Position numbers and translations under genes: made by a program | In this document: in pieces, positions 1-12,589 of the stretch | Layout of the letters: every line of letters starts with the position of its first letter | Position numbering within the stretch: the first letter of the stretch is position 1 | Notes under the pieces: model-generated | Seen by the model: the letters and a program-made list of their open reading frames with translations, nothing else | The model's database searches: none | Told to the model about the DNA's origin: nothing | Assembly: GCA_963989385.1 (NCBI GenBank) | Contig: OZ022509.1 | Coordinates: forward strand, 52,654,271-52,718,270 | Source of the DNA: Ctena decussata | Taxonomy: Eukaryota > Mollusca > Bivalvia > Lucinida > Lucinidae | Direction of reading: 5' to 3' | Length of the DNA stretch: 64,000 nt

Positions 1-60
1 GACGGACGGACAGACGCCCGGGGAAAAAAATGTGTCTCCCGACCCTTAAGGGGGGAGACA
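1..60. repeat. Edge of a dispersed repeat: GACG run plus short hairpin
   Basis: The window opens in GACG-type simple sequence and then has an inverted pair TGTCTCCC (33-40) / GGGAGACA (53-60). Hairpins of this kind cap the pearl-like elements further right in this window, so this may be the truncated end of a related element. The rest lies outside the window. Confidence 0.4.
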
Positions 61-2690
61 TAATAATTGTGTTGCATGAATTTTAAATTTTGAGTAAGGT
101 TACTTTGACCTGAATGGGCAAAACAAGGAGAGCTAGGTCAAGGTTAATCTGTACCTATTTTGACTTTTGTGTTCTGACGTACTTTTGAGATTGTTGGCAC
201 TTCTTACATTTGGTACATTATTGGGCAGTGTTCAATCTTTTCGACTTCTTTTGTTTGTTTTAGATTTGCATTTCGTTGTCACATATGCAATGTGTGCATA
301 TGATGTTGCCAAGCCTCTGTGTTTTGCTCATGTTTTGTTGTGTTGAGTTTTTCCAGTGAAGGCCAATCCAAGGAAGCCTTTCTGAAGGTTAGGGAGCTGA
401 CAGAGATCAGAGGACATACATTTTGGTCGAAGATGGTTAAATTTCCATCACTCCCGACATGAGGTAACGACGAGGGGGATAGGATACCGTCGTTGGATTA
501 CGTTGATGGACGTAATTATGTCATGGTGACATGAAGAACTTTCGAAGATGCCTGGAGCTTGCATTTCGAAGGGACTTGAGACTACAGAGTTGATGACTTG
601 TAAATATAGATTGACGTCTAGAATATAGTTTACTAGTGTGGACCTATGTAATCGTATATAATCAGTGTGTCATATATAGAGGACATGTACATAGTGTGCC
701 TTAGTAACATCGAGAAAATATTTGCTTGAAAATTTATTTTCAATAAAACTATGAAACCGTGAGAACTTTCTTATGCTTACGTCAGAGACTAGACGTATCG
801 TTATCAAGACTTTAGATAACCTGTGAATAAATTATGGGAAACTCTCTTTTATTTTGCTTACCTGTATGGACACTTGCCAGACTTTCTCCTGAATTAAAAG
901 TTACCTGGACACATTATATCTTTTATGTGAACATATATCACTCAAGTGGGAGATACCGATGAAGATACCTGTATCATGCTGAAGCAGCAATATATGCTTA
1001 ATGCAACATGTGTAGACAATATGGGAAGATACATTTTATCGTTGGGACAGTTCTTAATCCTGAGATAGCTGTCAGAATTTTGGACCGTCGGTACGAATGG
1101 TAAAGTATAAACAGGCATCCAACACAACCGTGCCTGTGTGTCATATTCTAAACAACCGTATGGCACTTGGGTGGACTGAAGGACAACGACTGATGGCAGT
1201 GAAGCATTCTAAACTTTGACAGTGCTTAAAACTTTCAGAATAAATTTAGTTATAGTCAGACTTTGTTAGTGCATGTGAAGGTGTACACTCATATTTAATG
1301 GACTTTGAATAAATATGAGACCAGTAACCATATTATAAAGCAGTGAGCAGTTGGCTAGAACAGTGACTTTCAAAGTGTATTAAACATTTAGAGTAATCTT
1401 AATGCACGCTTTTTTAATTTTAATTATTTGCTATATTATTTGTAGTAGACTCGGAATAGTTCTTGCTTAGTAAGAAATGTAAGTTTCTATAAGAATTCAA
1501 AAGTACTATCTTAGGCAATTTAAAATTTGAAAGGTATAAAAATTCCATAAAATCTTAAGAAGGGAAGGTCTGTCACAGAGTGCACTTACAATTAGATTTT
1601 CAGCAATTTTTATTAGGACTAAGAACTCTTTGCACTAGGTGTGTCTCAGAAAACCTGCGTAATTTCAAGTAGCCTAAATGGGTCGATGATTCATGACTGT
1701 AAAATTGAGCAAGCGCATGTACAATTTCCAAGAAATAGCGATTCAGGTATATGCCGTGAACTTATTTGGTAATAACACGTTAGGCATAGAGGTAGTATGA
1801 AATACGTAAGCAATATCACCATGGAAATTGCTCTTCGAACTTTATGATAATAAAGTGCATGACCTTTCATTATATAAAACAGAAGCTCATCGCGCTCGGG
1901 AGATTTGGGATTAGGATTTTGGCTTTTGATTGGGTTTAAGGTGTAACTAGGAAATAATAAAGAAGAAACAATGAATATGACTTATTATGAACCTGGGTAG
2001 TTAGTAGTTGCGGAAATTATAACTTTAATAAACTTAGAAAACTATACGATCACTTGACTTATCTATAAAGATGGCTTGATAGTATGACAAATCTTACAGA
2101 ATATAAGTATACTCTCACGGTACAGTGTTTAGCCAATATCTTGCATCTATAGTACGCTGTTTTCTTAGCAATAAGGGTATTCTGGTTTGCTTTTCAAACC
2201 CATCGGCAAAATAGCCGCCTGTCTTTACTGTTCTCATAAACTTTTATGCGTATAATTTCGACTTCGCCTCATCAAGAGCGTCAATGTCATTAGCAAACCG
2301 GATATTGGTAATAGGTCTGCAGCCTTGAACACAATATTTCCAAATGAAGTTCGAGATCAAGACTAACAAATTTGTTACCTTCTTAAAGAACTTGAGCTAG
2401 GTCATTATCACTAGGAAGACCTTGGAAACGTCCGAGATTAAAAGACAGATCATCATCAGATCAAAGATTCGCCCATCCTTTGTTCAGTTCAAAGAAAAGT
2501 GCATTGAAAGTATAAGTAACGGCTTGTTTTTTCTTTGTTCAATATAATAAAAACATCGAGCAACTGCTATCCTATGACTGGTAAAATAAAACGAACTCTA
2601 GATCAGCATGATAGTAAACACAAATTTAAATCAAATTTTGTAAAAAAATACCAAAAAGCAACAACAACAGAGGACCATTGCTCCTGTAAC
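61..2690. other. Gene-free AT-rich stretch
   Basis: I see no convincing exon, RNA gene or intact repeat here. Open frames are short and have no recognisable composition or motif. A slightly GC-richer patch at about 400-600 could be a fragment of an old retroelement, but nothing in it can be named. Confidence 0.5.
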
Positions 2691-2699
2691 TCACCTGAG

Positions 2700-3200
2700 T
2701 CCATTCATCTTCAGCACTCAAGGGTAAGTAACTCTGAAGTAAATTGTACAATATGGCCAAATTTCAAATTTGACTGAGTTATTATGCTTGTCCTAGTTAA
2801 TATTAGCAAGTTTGATGAAGTTACAATAAAAACAAATAAAGTCGCTATGCTATGAGCTATTTAAACACTCACGGGCAAGTAGCTCCAAAGGAAAATATAC
2901 AATATAGCCAAATTTCAAACTTGTCAGAGAGTGTATGCATGTCCTAGTAATTAGAAAGTTTGATAAAGTTTCAACAAAAAATAAAGTTGCTTTGCCCAGG
3001 ACAACATTTTCCCCATTGTAAGTATATGGGTAAATTTTTCAGTCGTCAGGGCAAGCAACCCCGAAATGAATATTCCGATCTCTAATCAGAGATGTTTTGC
3101 CTATCCTGATAATCTGCAAAGTTTCATAAAACAGACCAGCGCACATCCCGAGATTCATTAATTCCAGTCATGACCTTTACTATAGCAAGTACACCTGATA
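2700..3200. repeat. Three diverged ~150-175 bp direct repeats
   Basis: Related segments start near 2716, 2868 and 3044 (ACTCAAGGGTAAGTAACTC and variants), each followed by a diverged CCAAATTTCAAA / TTTGATAAAGTT tail. They look like an old tandem array of a dispersed repeat. No coding signal. Confidence 0.45.
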
Positions 3201-3661
3201 ATAGAGGTCACTGTTCAAGATTGGTAGTTTTCTCGTGATATCATGCTATGGACTAAAAATGCAATTAGAAAAAGATTAGCCTTTCGGTTGTCATGTAACC
3301 AATCAAACGCAATGATTTGTCAAAAATTCCTATGGTTGGCAGAAAACTACTCAAGGAACATTTCTGTAAAACTTAAGTCAAAATATCTGCAATAACATAG
3401 AAAATTTCTACTTTTCCCATTATATCTGTATGGAAACTTTAAACTGCCAAAGCAACCAAGCAACAAAAGAAAAAAAACAAACACAATTTATGTAGACACT
3501 AAATGTCATTAATATGTATGTAGATATTCATCATCATTTCCCTCATGGCTTCTGAGAAGAAAAAATTAGAAAATTTAGCCTTTTGGTTCCAATGGCAACC
3601 AATCAAAATCAGTGATTTTGACGACATTCACAGAGATGGTAGAAGACAAGTCGAGGAAAAT

Positions 3662-3892
3662 GATTGATTGATTGATTTGGGTTTAACGGCCCTTTGAGAC
3701 AGTATTTCAGTCTATATCGGGCCGTCTCCCAGAGAGGGAGAAAGAAAAAAAAATGTCCAAACAACCCCACCCGCACCTACTGCAAGCACAGTAGGCCCTT
3801 GTCCAACTACTATCCAAATCAGTAGGACGCCCCGGCACTGGAAGTTACACGCAGCACTGTCGCACCACCCGACCACCCCCTCCAGGAACATG
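3662..3892 (-). mobile_element. SINE family 2 (GGGCCGTTAAACCC tail), near full length
   Basis: On the minus strand the element runs from a GGTGGTCGGGTGG-type head through CCGGGGCGTCCTACTGATT and GCAGTAGGTGCGGGTGGGG to the 3' tail GGGCCGTTAAACCCAAA followed by ATCAATCAATCA. The same consensus recurs at 58201-58618 (split), 58859-59106 and 60137-60368. I see no clear Pol III A/B boxes, so SINE status rests on copy number, a fixed 3' end and the target duplication at one of the other copies. Confidence 0.75.
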
Positions 3893-5460
3893 TTTGTATA
3901 AGTTTTTGCCTCTACCCGTAACACAGAAATAAATGCCAATTTGCTTTTTTCGCAATACAAAACAATGGAAACTTTAAAATGCCATAGCAATGAAACCACG
4001 TGGGCAACAATAATGAACAAGAGGCCCACGGGCCATAAAGCTCACCCGTTCTCTAGCTCAGAATTGCTATTACATTTTTACATGCTAATACAAAATATAC
4101 AACTACAAAGTCTCAATCTGACAGTCTAATGGTCTAATCTGACAGTCTAATGAGTTGATAACAAAATATATAACTATTTTCCATATTTTGATTGAAGTAA
4201 TTGACGGATTTTTTAATTTCCCCCATCATAAGTCAATGCAACTCTAAACCAAACAAAAGTGCCGAATTTCATATAAAAAACTCACAACTTTTCAAATCCC
4301 CAGCCCATGGATACTAAAGATAAAATCTGAGCCCAATTCGTCAAGTGGTTTCAGAAGAGAGAATTGTTTTTAGTATATTTTTTTTTTTTTTTTGCTTTAT
4401 GGCTTCCATGAAAACCAATAAAAAGAGCAGTGGGGCAAAAACATACAGCTGATAGCAGACTTCTCAAGGAATATTTCAATAAAAGTTTTGTCAACTTATC
4501 TGCAATGGACTGGCAGTAAAATGCCATTATTCAATGTTCCCCATTACAAGTCAATGCAACTCTAAGTTGCTTAGCAACCAAACTAAAGAGCCGATTTTCT
4601 TAAAAACACAAGCTTTCAATCCTCCAGCGTAAGGATACTACAGCTGGAATTTGGGCCGATTTATCGGCCCAAAGGCTTCTGAGGAGATAATTTTTTAAAG
4701 TATTTCATTTCCCATTTTGGTTTCCATGGCAAGATGCTGACCCTGCTGAGAATTTTATTGCCTCTTGCCAAATCATTAATTATTATCAGTTTGTTTATTA
4801 CCAGAAACCGTATTTGTCTTGCAGAAACATTTTTAAGCAGGGTAGAATATACACATTTTACAATAAAAGGATGAAGAATGAAAAGAACAACGAAAATATG
4901 ATGTCTTAAATGATAGTAAATGTCGCGGAATGTTTTCAACTTGTATATTTTACTTCAATTTTGAGGATACTACCTGATGTTACAATAACGTAGGCACTGG
5001 AAATGAAAGTATGTCATGAGAAAAGTCAAGAGTCTGGTCAGCATCGTTGTTGTTTGCTGCATATAAAGCATAATATCTTTACTTGCTACACACTTATCCT
5101 AATTTCAAAAGTTCTTGCCACCTTATATTTGAGCCTCTTCATGAGAAATTTTTGACCTGGTAAGACACATACTAGCCTGCTCAGACACAGAGACGAGGCT
5201 TGTAATTTGAAATTAAGAAACTACAGAGATTACACTATGGTAATTACTTCCAAGGGGATACTATAAAACGGTTATCACATCTTAATGACTTGCCACATTC
5301 CTGACTGACAGCTAAGCTTTAGTTTGTAAAGGAGTCTGGAGAAACTGACCAATTGGCTAACTTTTAGCCTACAGACCTGAAATTATACCTCAAAGCTCTG
5401 TGTGATGTGCTACTTAGTTAGTGACATAAAGATAGAACTGCATGTTTGTTATGCCCCAGC
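3893..5460. other. Gene-free stretch with diverged repeat traces
   Basis: AT-rich, with a T-run at about 4380. The phrase AAGTCAATGCAACTCTAA occurs near 4211 and 4548, showing a diverged direct repeat about 340 bp apart. No exon or element end can be supported. Confidence 0.4.
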
Positions 5461-5464
5461 CATT

Positions 5465-6235
5465 AAAACTGGGGGGGGGGGGGGGGGGGGGGGAGGCATA
5501 TAGTATCACCGCTGTCCGTACGTATGTCCTGTACGTACGTACGTCCTGTACGAAATGGTTTCGTTTGAAGACATAGGTATAATGAATTCATATGGTATAC
5601 ACAGGTATATAATCACAAAATACAGGTCAAGTTCAATGTTGGGTAAAATCCGTCTGTTATTGTGGGAGTTATGGCCCTCTTTCGACTTCCATTTTTTGTG
5701 AAAAAATGGTTTCCGTTTGATATCTTTTGTGAACATTGGTGTATTGAATTCATATTTTATACACAGGTATATAATCCTAAAATACAGGTCAAGTTTGATG
5801 TTGGGCAAAATCCGTCGATTATTGTGGGAGATATGGCCCTTTTTCGACTTCATTCTGTATGAAAAACTGGTTTCTGTTCATTATCTTTTGAAAATATTGG
5901 TGTATTGAATTCATATTTTTAACACAAGTATATAATCAATCATAAAATACAGGTCAAGTTCGATGTTGGGTAAAATCCGTCTATTATTGTGGGAGTTTTG
6001 GCATTTTTTTTATTTCATTTTGCATGAAAAATGGTTTCTGTTCATTATCTTTTGAAAGCATTGGTGTATTGAATTCATATTTTATACACAGGTATATAAT
6101 CATAAAATACAGGTCAAGTTTGATGTTGGGTAAAATCCGTCGATTATTGTGGGAGTTATGGCCCTTTTTGACTTCATTTCATACAACAATGGTTTCCGTT
6201 CGTAAGTTTTTGAAAAGTTACTTGTTTCCGGGCTA
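5465..6235. repeat. Tandem array, ~162-bp unit, four copies, G-run at left edge
   Basis: A G-run (5471-5493) and GTACGTACGTACG palindromes lead into four units. The TGAATTC landmark recurs at 5583, 5745, 5906 and 6070 (spacing 161-164). Each unit carries ATACAGGTCAAGTT and TTGTGGGAGTTATGGCC. Layout resembles bivalve dispersed elements with internal tandem cores. Short open frames in this array are repeat translations, not genes. Confidence 0.75.
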
Positions 6236-6302
6236 TTTCTTTTGGAAAGATGCATGGCATCCATATCTGTGATAAGATTCAGAATGTTATCACATATCAC
6301 AG

Positions 6303-6314
6303 TCATGACCCCTC

Positions 6315-6345
<31 letters not shown>

Positions 6346-6360
6346 ACTCACACACACACT
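6303..6360. repeat. Poly-C / CA microsatellite
   Basis: About 18 C residues are followed by (CA)n with one T interruption. Likely length-polymorphic, and a likely site of assembly error. Confidence 0.85.
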
Positions 6361-6587
6361 TCTCTTTGATCCAAGAAGCACAATACATCTGCCCAAAGAA
6401 AACTATAAAACGTGTGCCACAGATGTCTGCCTTTGTGAACCTAGTTATGCTACAAGTGCCAGTACCTTAAACAAGGCGCCATCTTACTTAGGGCACTAGG
6501 CGGAGGCACCCGTGTCCTATGGACACATTCTAGTTTTATAGAGAATTTATTAATAAGAGAAAATCATTGCTCTGTTATGTGTTACAG

Positions 6588-6701
6588 CTTCAGCAAACAT
6601 GGAGAACTTCGTAAGAAAATCAACAGAAGACTTCGTGGATGCAGCTTTGAAGAACCACAGCACAATACCAGTGTTGCAGAAAGAGGAGAATATGTTGAAT
6701 G
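6588..6701 (+). CDS. First coding exon of an unrecognised gene
   Basis: An acceptor-like TGTTACAG precedes this segment, ATG is at 6599, and GGTACAG gives a donor at 6702. It encodes 34 codons starting MENFVRKSTEDFVDAAL and ends in phase 1. The phase matches the exon at 7941 exactly (split codon GAG) and through it the exon at 11612. Such phase agreement across three exons supports a real gene. I do not recognise the protein; it is acidic and probably helical at this end. Upstream UTR exons may exist. Confidence 0.6.
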
Positions 6702-7940
6702 GTACAGTTACTTGCTTTAAAGAGTATTTAGAATACAATAGTTGGTTTTATGCATCATTATTTTAGCATTTTAAAAGTGGTGTTCTCTAAACGAACATAC
6801 TTGTATTTGGAACAAATGTCTTCATAGATCTGCTAATGAAGAGCAGCTGCGCATATATTTTTATATTTAAGTGATTTCTCAATAACTAAATGATTTGATT
6901 GGAAGTCATAGTATTGGAATGGGTCCAGCTATTGTTAGGGCATACTGCGGCAAGTCAAAACTTGGTTGTTAACTTTTGTTGGTTGAATGATTTTGCAAAG
7001 TTTCTGTATCCCATTTGAAGCGTGAAGTATATATAGCTTAACATAAAGTGTAAAGTGTAAGACTTTCAATTTTATTTTTAAAGTTCGTTGTGTGATGAAT
7101 CTAGTAGTGGTTGTCACAAAAGTTTTTCATGAAGTGCTTCTAACTTTTTTAAAGGCCCCATTGCTCTATCAGCATGAAAAATTTCGTCATGAGGTATCGC
7201 TGCAAGCTCCTTACTATAGTTTCGTCATTGTAAATGACCGTGATTCGTCAGCTTTAAACAAACAAAACATCCTTGAGTTTCGCATAAAAACGTTTCGAAA
7301 TCTTATTTAGGTTATTTTAGTTGGCAACTAAAATGACCTACTTTCGGTTTCTACTTTTTGCCAGTTATATGACTCAATATATGCAAATCAACCCATATTT
7401 TATTACCAAAAGTGAATGTTGAACCGCTTTTTACAACAATTTGAATTTAGACGTTTTTACCACCTATAGGAATATGGAAACTTTAAATTTTAGTTCCTCC
7501 CACTAGCTTCACCATCTGATGATTTTCAAAAAGTAAAATATATGAATTTTCAAAAGAAATTCAAATAGTTTCATGAATTTATCTCTTTTTAAAGCAAGCT
7601 GTTTGTAGCAGCATTCTGTTGAAACAAAATAACCTTCTTTTTTCGAAGTAGTGCAATTACAATTACGAAGAGCATTGGAAACGTACATAGCATGGCACCA
7701 TAATAAAATACTGTTGTTGTTTTTCAATAGAATTTTTTGTCAAAAGGTTACAAGGCTTATCTGTTTGTTTGTTTGTTCATTAAAAGTTGCTTCAAACTTG
7801 CATGTAAAATTTGTATTTATTAGGTGCTGGTGCTAGCTGGGTGTATACATGTATACATGAGCTGTGCTCACTTGCTGTAGGTGTTAATGGATTTGCTTCT
7901 AAAATTTGTATTTGAATCTTGTGTTGGTGTTCATTTACAG
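6702..7940 (+). other. Intron 1 of the unrecognised gene
   Basis: AT-rich intronic sequence between donor GTACAG and acceptor TTCATTTACAG. No inserted element is recognised. It ends in a T/AT-rich tract typical of a 3' splice site. Confidence 0.5.
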
Positions 7941-8024
7941 AGATGCCCTATATTATGGAAGACTCTGTTCAGTATAATATGGATAACAAGCGTCTCATAA
8001 TTGCATCCCTTGTGAGAATGTATG
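7941..8024 (+). CDS. Second coding exon of the unrecognised gene
   Basis: Bordered by TCATTTACAG and a strong GTAAGT donor. It reads EMPYIMEDSVQYNMDNK and then RLIIASLVRMYG, enters in phase 1 and leaves in phase 1. It is the best-bordered exon in this gene. There is no catalytic motif; the sequence looks like a small helical domain continued in the next exon. Confidence 0.65.
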
Positions 8025-9435
8025 GTAAGTCGACATTAATTGAACTGGCAGGTAACAATATATGGATTTTGTGTCATTTTTCAAAATCTAAGGACGCACT
8101 ACAGTCAGAAATATATTTTCAGACAATATAACTTTAATTCTAACACATCAGGTCAATGGAAGCAGTGGAAAATTCTCTTGTCAGATTCTGCAGCAGTTCC
8201 TAATTTTTGAGTGTTTTAGGCTAATTGCTAACATATGTGTCAAAACAAAATCAGGATGTGTTTCCTTTATATTGGACGGCGTTGCATTTGTTTCTCAAAG
8301 AAAAGCCTGGAAAAGAAATGCCTGGATGTTAATTTTGCATGAGCTGGAAGACTGTTTCTGAGGATATGTAGAAAATGAATACATTTCTCTGCAATTTTAT
8401 GTATCAGAATTGAAACTGACAAACACTAGCAGTGAATGATTTAGTAATAATTTTGATTTTTTTTGGTCCGTTGCTAGCAGGTATGTCACTCCACACTCGT
8501 GATATGATCTTCTTAACAACTGACCTCCAAAGAGTGAATTACGCAACAATTCACTGGTACAGCTGATCTATCTATTTCTTAAATACAACTAATTTATTTC
8601 CATAACATTTAAGATTAAAGATTCTTGATTCTATGATTCTTTAGTACTGGCTTTCAACCAGCTGCCAATATCATGCCACGACATATAACATATGCTTTGT
8701 GACTTCCCAAAATTTGTGTTGAGTTTTCTGATTAAGCCCTATTTCTGTAGACCTGAAATGACTATGTTCATGAAACTTGGGTCGTGCTTGGGTTGCGCTT
8801 AAATCTTGAAGATGGAAAATCAAAGCAGTCATAAATTTTATATCATGACCTTAATTTTACTTAGCAAAAATTTATGTCGAGTTTTCTGGTTTATCTTTTT
8901 TTCTCTAGACTTATAATGACTAGAGTCTGTGCTTGACTAAGAACTGGTATTTAGTTCTATATAAATGAGCAATCAATCAGCAGCAAATTCAGATATTTTC
9001 TAGTTTAAATGTTTAAAACATTGCTGTAAACAAAATTACTTACAAAATATCTGATTTCTTGAAGTATTTAAAACCAAAAATATGCAGCGAAATTTTTGGG
9101 GGGCCGCAGTATTGTAGACCCCCATTTTGGCCCCAAGAAGTAGAGTTCAGTAGCCCTAACACATGCAGAAATTTATCAGGTAATTTTGGTATACTTGGAT
9201 CAACTGTGATTAAATTTCTGAGAAATCTGACATCTAGTAAACCATAATCTCAACAGACACATTGTTGGTAAATTAATGGGTCACTTTTTTTGGGTAAACA
9301 CGTATTTCATTTTGCGAATTTTAAGCTCCCAACTTAAAGAAGTTGAGTGGGCATACTTGTTTAGTCTGATCTGTTTGTCCATATGTCTTTAAACTTTCAA
9401 CAGCTTTGTAACTCAACAATAATTTGAGATAAAGG

Positions 9436-9662
9436 TAATGGTTTCTCATAACCTATTGGCCATAGGGTCTGTGGGGGTTTGAGGCCTCCTGTTTATTGGG
9501 CACAGCACATGAAAGAGAGTCCAAATTGCACCTTTCACTGCCTTATTTTTCCCTGATTGAAAAAAAAAGCCATTTGCAAGTTGACCCATTCCAAGATTCA
9601 AACCCACAGCCGTGTGCACCATAACCATGTCACTCTAACCACTTGACCGTGTTACCTCTCTA
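9436..9662 (-). mobile_element. Diverged tRNA-derived SINE (family 3)
   Basis: On the minus strand the head GAGGTAACACGGTCAAGTGG followed by TTAGAGTG resembles a Pol III A box, and GGGTTTGAATCTTGG a B box. The body contains TTTTCAATCAGGGAA and GTGCTGTGCCCAA, both shared with the copy at 17242-17507. Much more diverged than that copy, hence older. Confidence 0.65.
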
Positions 9663-10680
9663 GACTGGATATTGAAATATTGTATATGGAATGTACATGA
9701 AGACGAAGTGAACCCATACTTTTTATGCCAGAACTCCCATTGCAGAGGCCTACACTTTTCAGGTTGTCAATTCATCATGGTATGTAGCCATAATGCCATT
9801 TTTCAGAGGGACCCAAAATCGTCCAAAGTGGCATTTTGGCAGCACAGGCTATGTTTGGAGATGTGACACCACATCCTCAAGGATTTTTACAGACTGAATA
9901 GGTGTATACCGAAGCCGTAGATAGATTTGATTATGTTTTAAAGGATTATGTTTTAAACTCAAGAATCAAACTACTTGATTTAAGAACGAAGTTTTCTTGG
10001 AGATTAATTTCACAATGTCATGTAGAAGTGCCTAAATTAGGTTGCCACAGTTTTAAAGTTCTTATGTTTACATGACAACAGACGAATCCAATCTTTATGG
10101 CTTTCATGGAGATTGAGGCCTGACCCACTTTAGTGCAATTAAAGAGCAAAGCATAGTCATTTACCATTACTGAGTTGAAGACTAGGCCTAAAGAAGTCAC
10201 TTAAGTAATGACAAGGTTTTCTAAAAAATACTACGTGACCTTTACCTTGACCTTTTCATTGCAAAACATAAACTTTTTCAAGGCATTATCATTCATACTC
10301 ATGTCAAGTTGTGTAAAAATACATCTTTAAATAGAGTTGCTATATGTATAAAGAGACAAAATGTGTTCATATGTATTTGTGTACATATGTACGAGTGTAA
10401 ACGCTACACATTAGCCAGTTTTGTTTCTGTACCATTGCCAAACTGTTTCCTGAAGATGATTCATACTTGGTTTATCTACTAGAAACTGATAACCATTTCC
10501 TCCCAAAGTATCTGGTGCTGCACTGTTAATCATTATACAATACATTAGATTATGCATTTTTTTCTGTTCACATTTTGGCAAGATTTTTTTTTCAAGCATT
10601 AGTGTCTCCAGTGCTCCAATCAAGAAGGGCCAACAGGGGTAACTTAGGGACAATTTTTTTATATTTTTCTATTAGAAGAT

Positions 10681-10742
10681 ATGATGTGACCTATCATTAG
10701 AACAGTCTCACTGAGGTCGTCCTAATGAGGGGTCACAACATG
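10681..10742. mobile_element. Short palindromic MITE-like element
   Basis: ATGATGTGACCTATCATTAG faces CTAATGAGGGGTCACAACAT with a short GTCTCACTGAGG centre. The same CTAATGAG...CACAACAT arms appear at 15682-15750 and 33577-33632, so this is a dispersed foldback family rather than a chance hairpin. Confidence 0.55.
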
Positions 10743-11611
10743 TTTCTGTGAGAAATATGAAAAATTATCATCTGATTTATTCTCAATAACCACCTAACCC
10801 ATGTAATAAGACTTCATATCAACCAAGCACAGTAGGTTATCTGTCCAATAAATAATACAATTCAATGTTTTCATGCCTCTCTGAACTCTTGCAATGACCC
10901 TTCTAGTTTTTTCTGCAACTACTGTGGTACAGTCAAACCAGTCGTCCAAGGGAAGGAAAATAAGGGCTGCTTAAGACAGTTAATCCCTTAATCATGTTCA
11001 TTTGCACTGTATGGTTAAAGGGACCTAGAACAAAGGTTAAAACATGTTTTGTCTCCCCACACCATTGGACTATATACATATATATACAAAAAGAATGAAA
11101 TATAAAAGGAGGTCTTCTGGAACAAACTTAGTTCAAATGAATTAAGAAAAGTGTTCTGTTTGGGTCATGAATTTGTCCTTGGGGTTAAAAAAGTATAACT
11201 CTTTTCTTTTTTATCCTATAGCCTTGTAAGGTCATTGAGGCACCACAGTTGACATTACATGAGTCTCTTTCCACCTGATCAAGATTTAGCTGCCCTAGTT
11301 GTCCATTCTTATCCACTGTTAAATACTTTCTTCCAACTTCTCATCTTGTATTTCCTTACTTTGTGCCCTGTAGAATTCTATGCAAAGGCAGACTTGTAGA
11401 TGTGGCCTGAAATCCTTAGTTACCATTCCTTGTCCATGATCACAAGTTCCTCATATTGTCCAGTGGCACCCTTATACTCATAACTTAAAATGGACTTTCA
11501 GTCCTTGAATCAGCCATTAGAGTAATTGGGGGCCATAACTCTAAAATATTTTGGCTGAGTTCTCAGGGGGGCAGTAAAGAACTATCATGGTCTTTTTATT
11601 TTATATGATAG

Positions 11612-11763
11612 GAAAAGGATTGACAGGGGAAGAGCTGTCAACTATACTTTATAGTTACATAAGCTGGAGGAAAACAGCTTACCGGAGATGTCAGCAGACA
11701 GATAAGATATTAAACTGGAGGAAAACAGCTTACCGGAGATGTCAGCAGACAGATAAGATATGA
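11612..11763 (+). CDS. Third coding exon of the unrecognised gene, with a 51-bp internal duplication
   Basis: Entering in phase 1 from the exon at 7941, it reads KGLTGEELSTILYSYISW and then RKTAYRRCQQTDKI. The last 17 codons are duplicated in frame (11660-11710 and 11711-11761, one mismatch). The frame then meets TGA at 11761-11763, just where the minisatellite begins. Either a splice donor lies within this exon or the repeat expansion has broken the gene. The clean continuity with the two upstream exons is the main support. Function unknown. Confidence 0.5.
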
Positions 11764-12530
11764 ACCATGAACTTGACCGACAAGGGACAGACGACACACA
11801 TGACAGAGACAGACAAGAGACAGACAATGGACGGGACAAACAAGGGACAGATGACACACGTGACAGAGACAGACAAGAGACAGACAGTGGACAAGACCGA
11901 CAAGGGACAGACAACACACGCTACATAGACACTCAAGAGACAGACAATGGGCAAGACAGACAAGGGACAGACAACACACCCGTCAGAGACAGGCAAGAGA
12001 CAGACAGTGGACAAGACAGACAAGAGACAGACAGTGGACAAGACAGACAAGGGACAGACAACACACGCTATAGAAACAGACAAGAGACAATGGACAAGAC
12101 AGACAAGGGACAGATGTAACACGCAACAGAGACAGACAAGAGACAATGGACAAGACAGACAAGGGACAGATGACAGACGCAACAGAGACAGACAATGGAC
12201 AAGACAGACAAGGGACAGACGACACACCCGACAGAGACAGACAAAGAACAAGACAGACAAGGGACAGACGACACACGTGACAGACAGACAAGAGACGGAC
12301 AATGGACAAGACAGACAAGGGACAGACGACACACGCGACAGAGACAGACAAGAGACAGACAGTTGACAAGACCGACAAGGGACAGACGACACACGCTACA
12401 GTGACACTCAAGAGACGGACAATGGACAAGACAAACAAGGGACAGACAACACACACAACAGAGACAGACAAGAGACACACAATGGACAAGAGAGACAAGG
12501 GACAGAGGACATACCACACAGACAAGACAG
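11764..12530. repeat. 60-bp minisatellite (CAAGGGACAGACGACACACG core)
   Basis: Units are in near-perfect 60-bp register (CAAGGGACAG at 11781, 11841, 11901, 11961), with 27-bp partial units thereafter. Sixty is divisible by three, so every frame on both strands stays open for long stretches. Plus-strand translation gives a 20-residue unit rich in D, K, T, Q and R (TDKGQTTHATETDKRQTVDK). The array lies between an exon on its left and exon-like sequence with a donor on its right. The long frames are best read as repeat translations. Confidence 0.9.
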
Positions 12531-12589
12531 CCAGAAAAGGGAGAATTTCTTTGAAGAATCCAGAGGAGCAAAACAAAAAAAAAAGAAAG
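12519..12589 (+). CDS. Exon-like end to the right of the minisatellite, with donor
   Basis: Just after the array the plus strand reads DKTARKGRISLKNPEEQNKK followed by KRK, then a donor AAG|GTAATA at 12590 in phase 0. The basic KKKRK cluster resembles a nuclear localisation signal. Composition changes abruptly from the repeat, which suggests that the minisatellite expanded inside, or at the edge of, one exon. The left boundary cannot be fixed. Confidence 0.35.

Larger units (their letters stand above)
8025..11611 (+). other. Long intron 2, with repeats
   Basis: Holds a tRNA-SINE on the minus strand (9436-9662), a short palindromic MITE (10681-10742), and otherwise AT-rich sequence with no further exon that I can support. 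It ends TTTTATATGATAG, a weak but acceptable acceptor. Confidence 0.45.

Noticed and set aside
11760..12404. Plus-strand 20-residue repeat proteins (DRQGTDDTHDRDRQETD)
   Set aside because: Wrong frame relative to the upstream exon and again a by-product of the minisatellite register.
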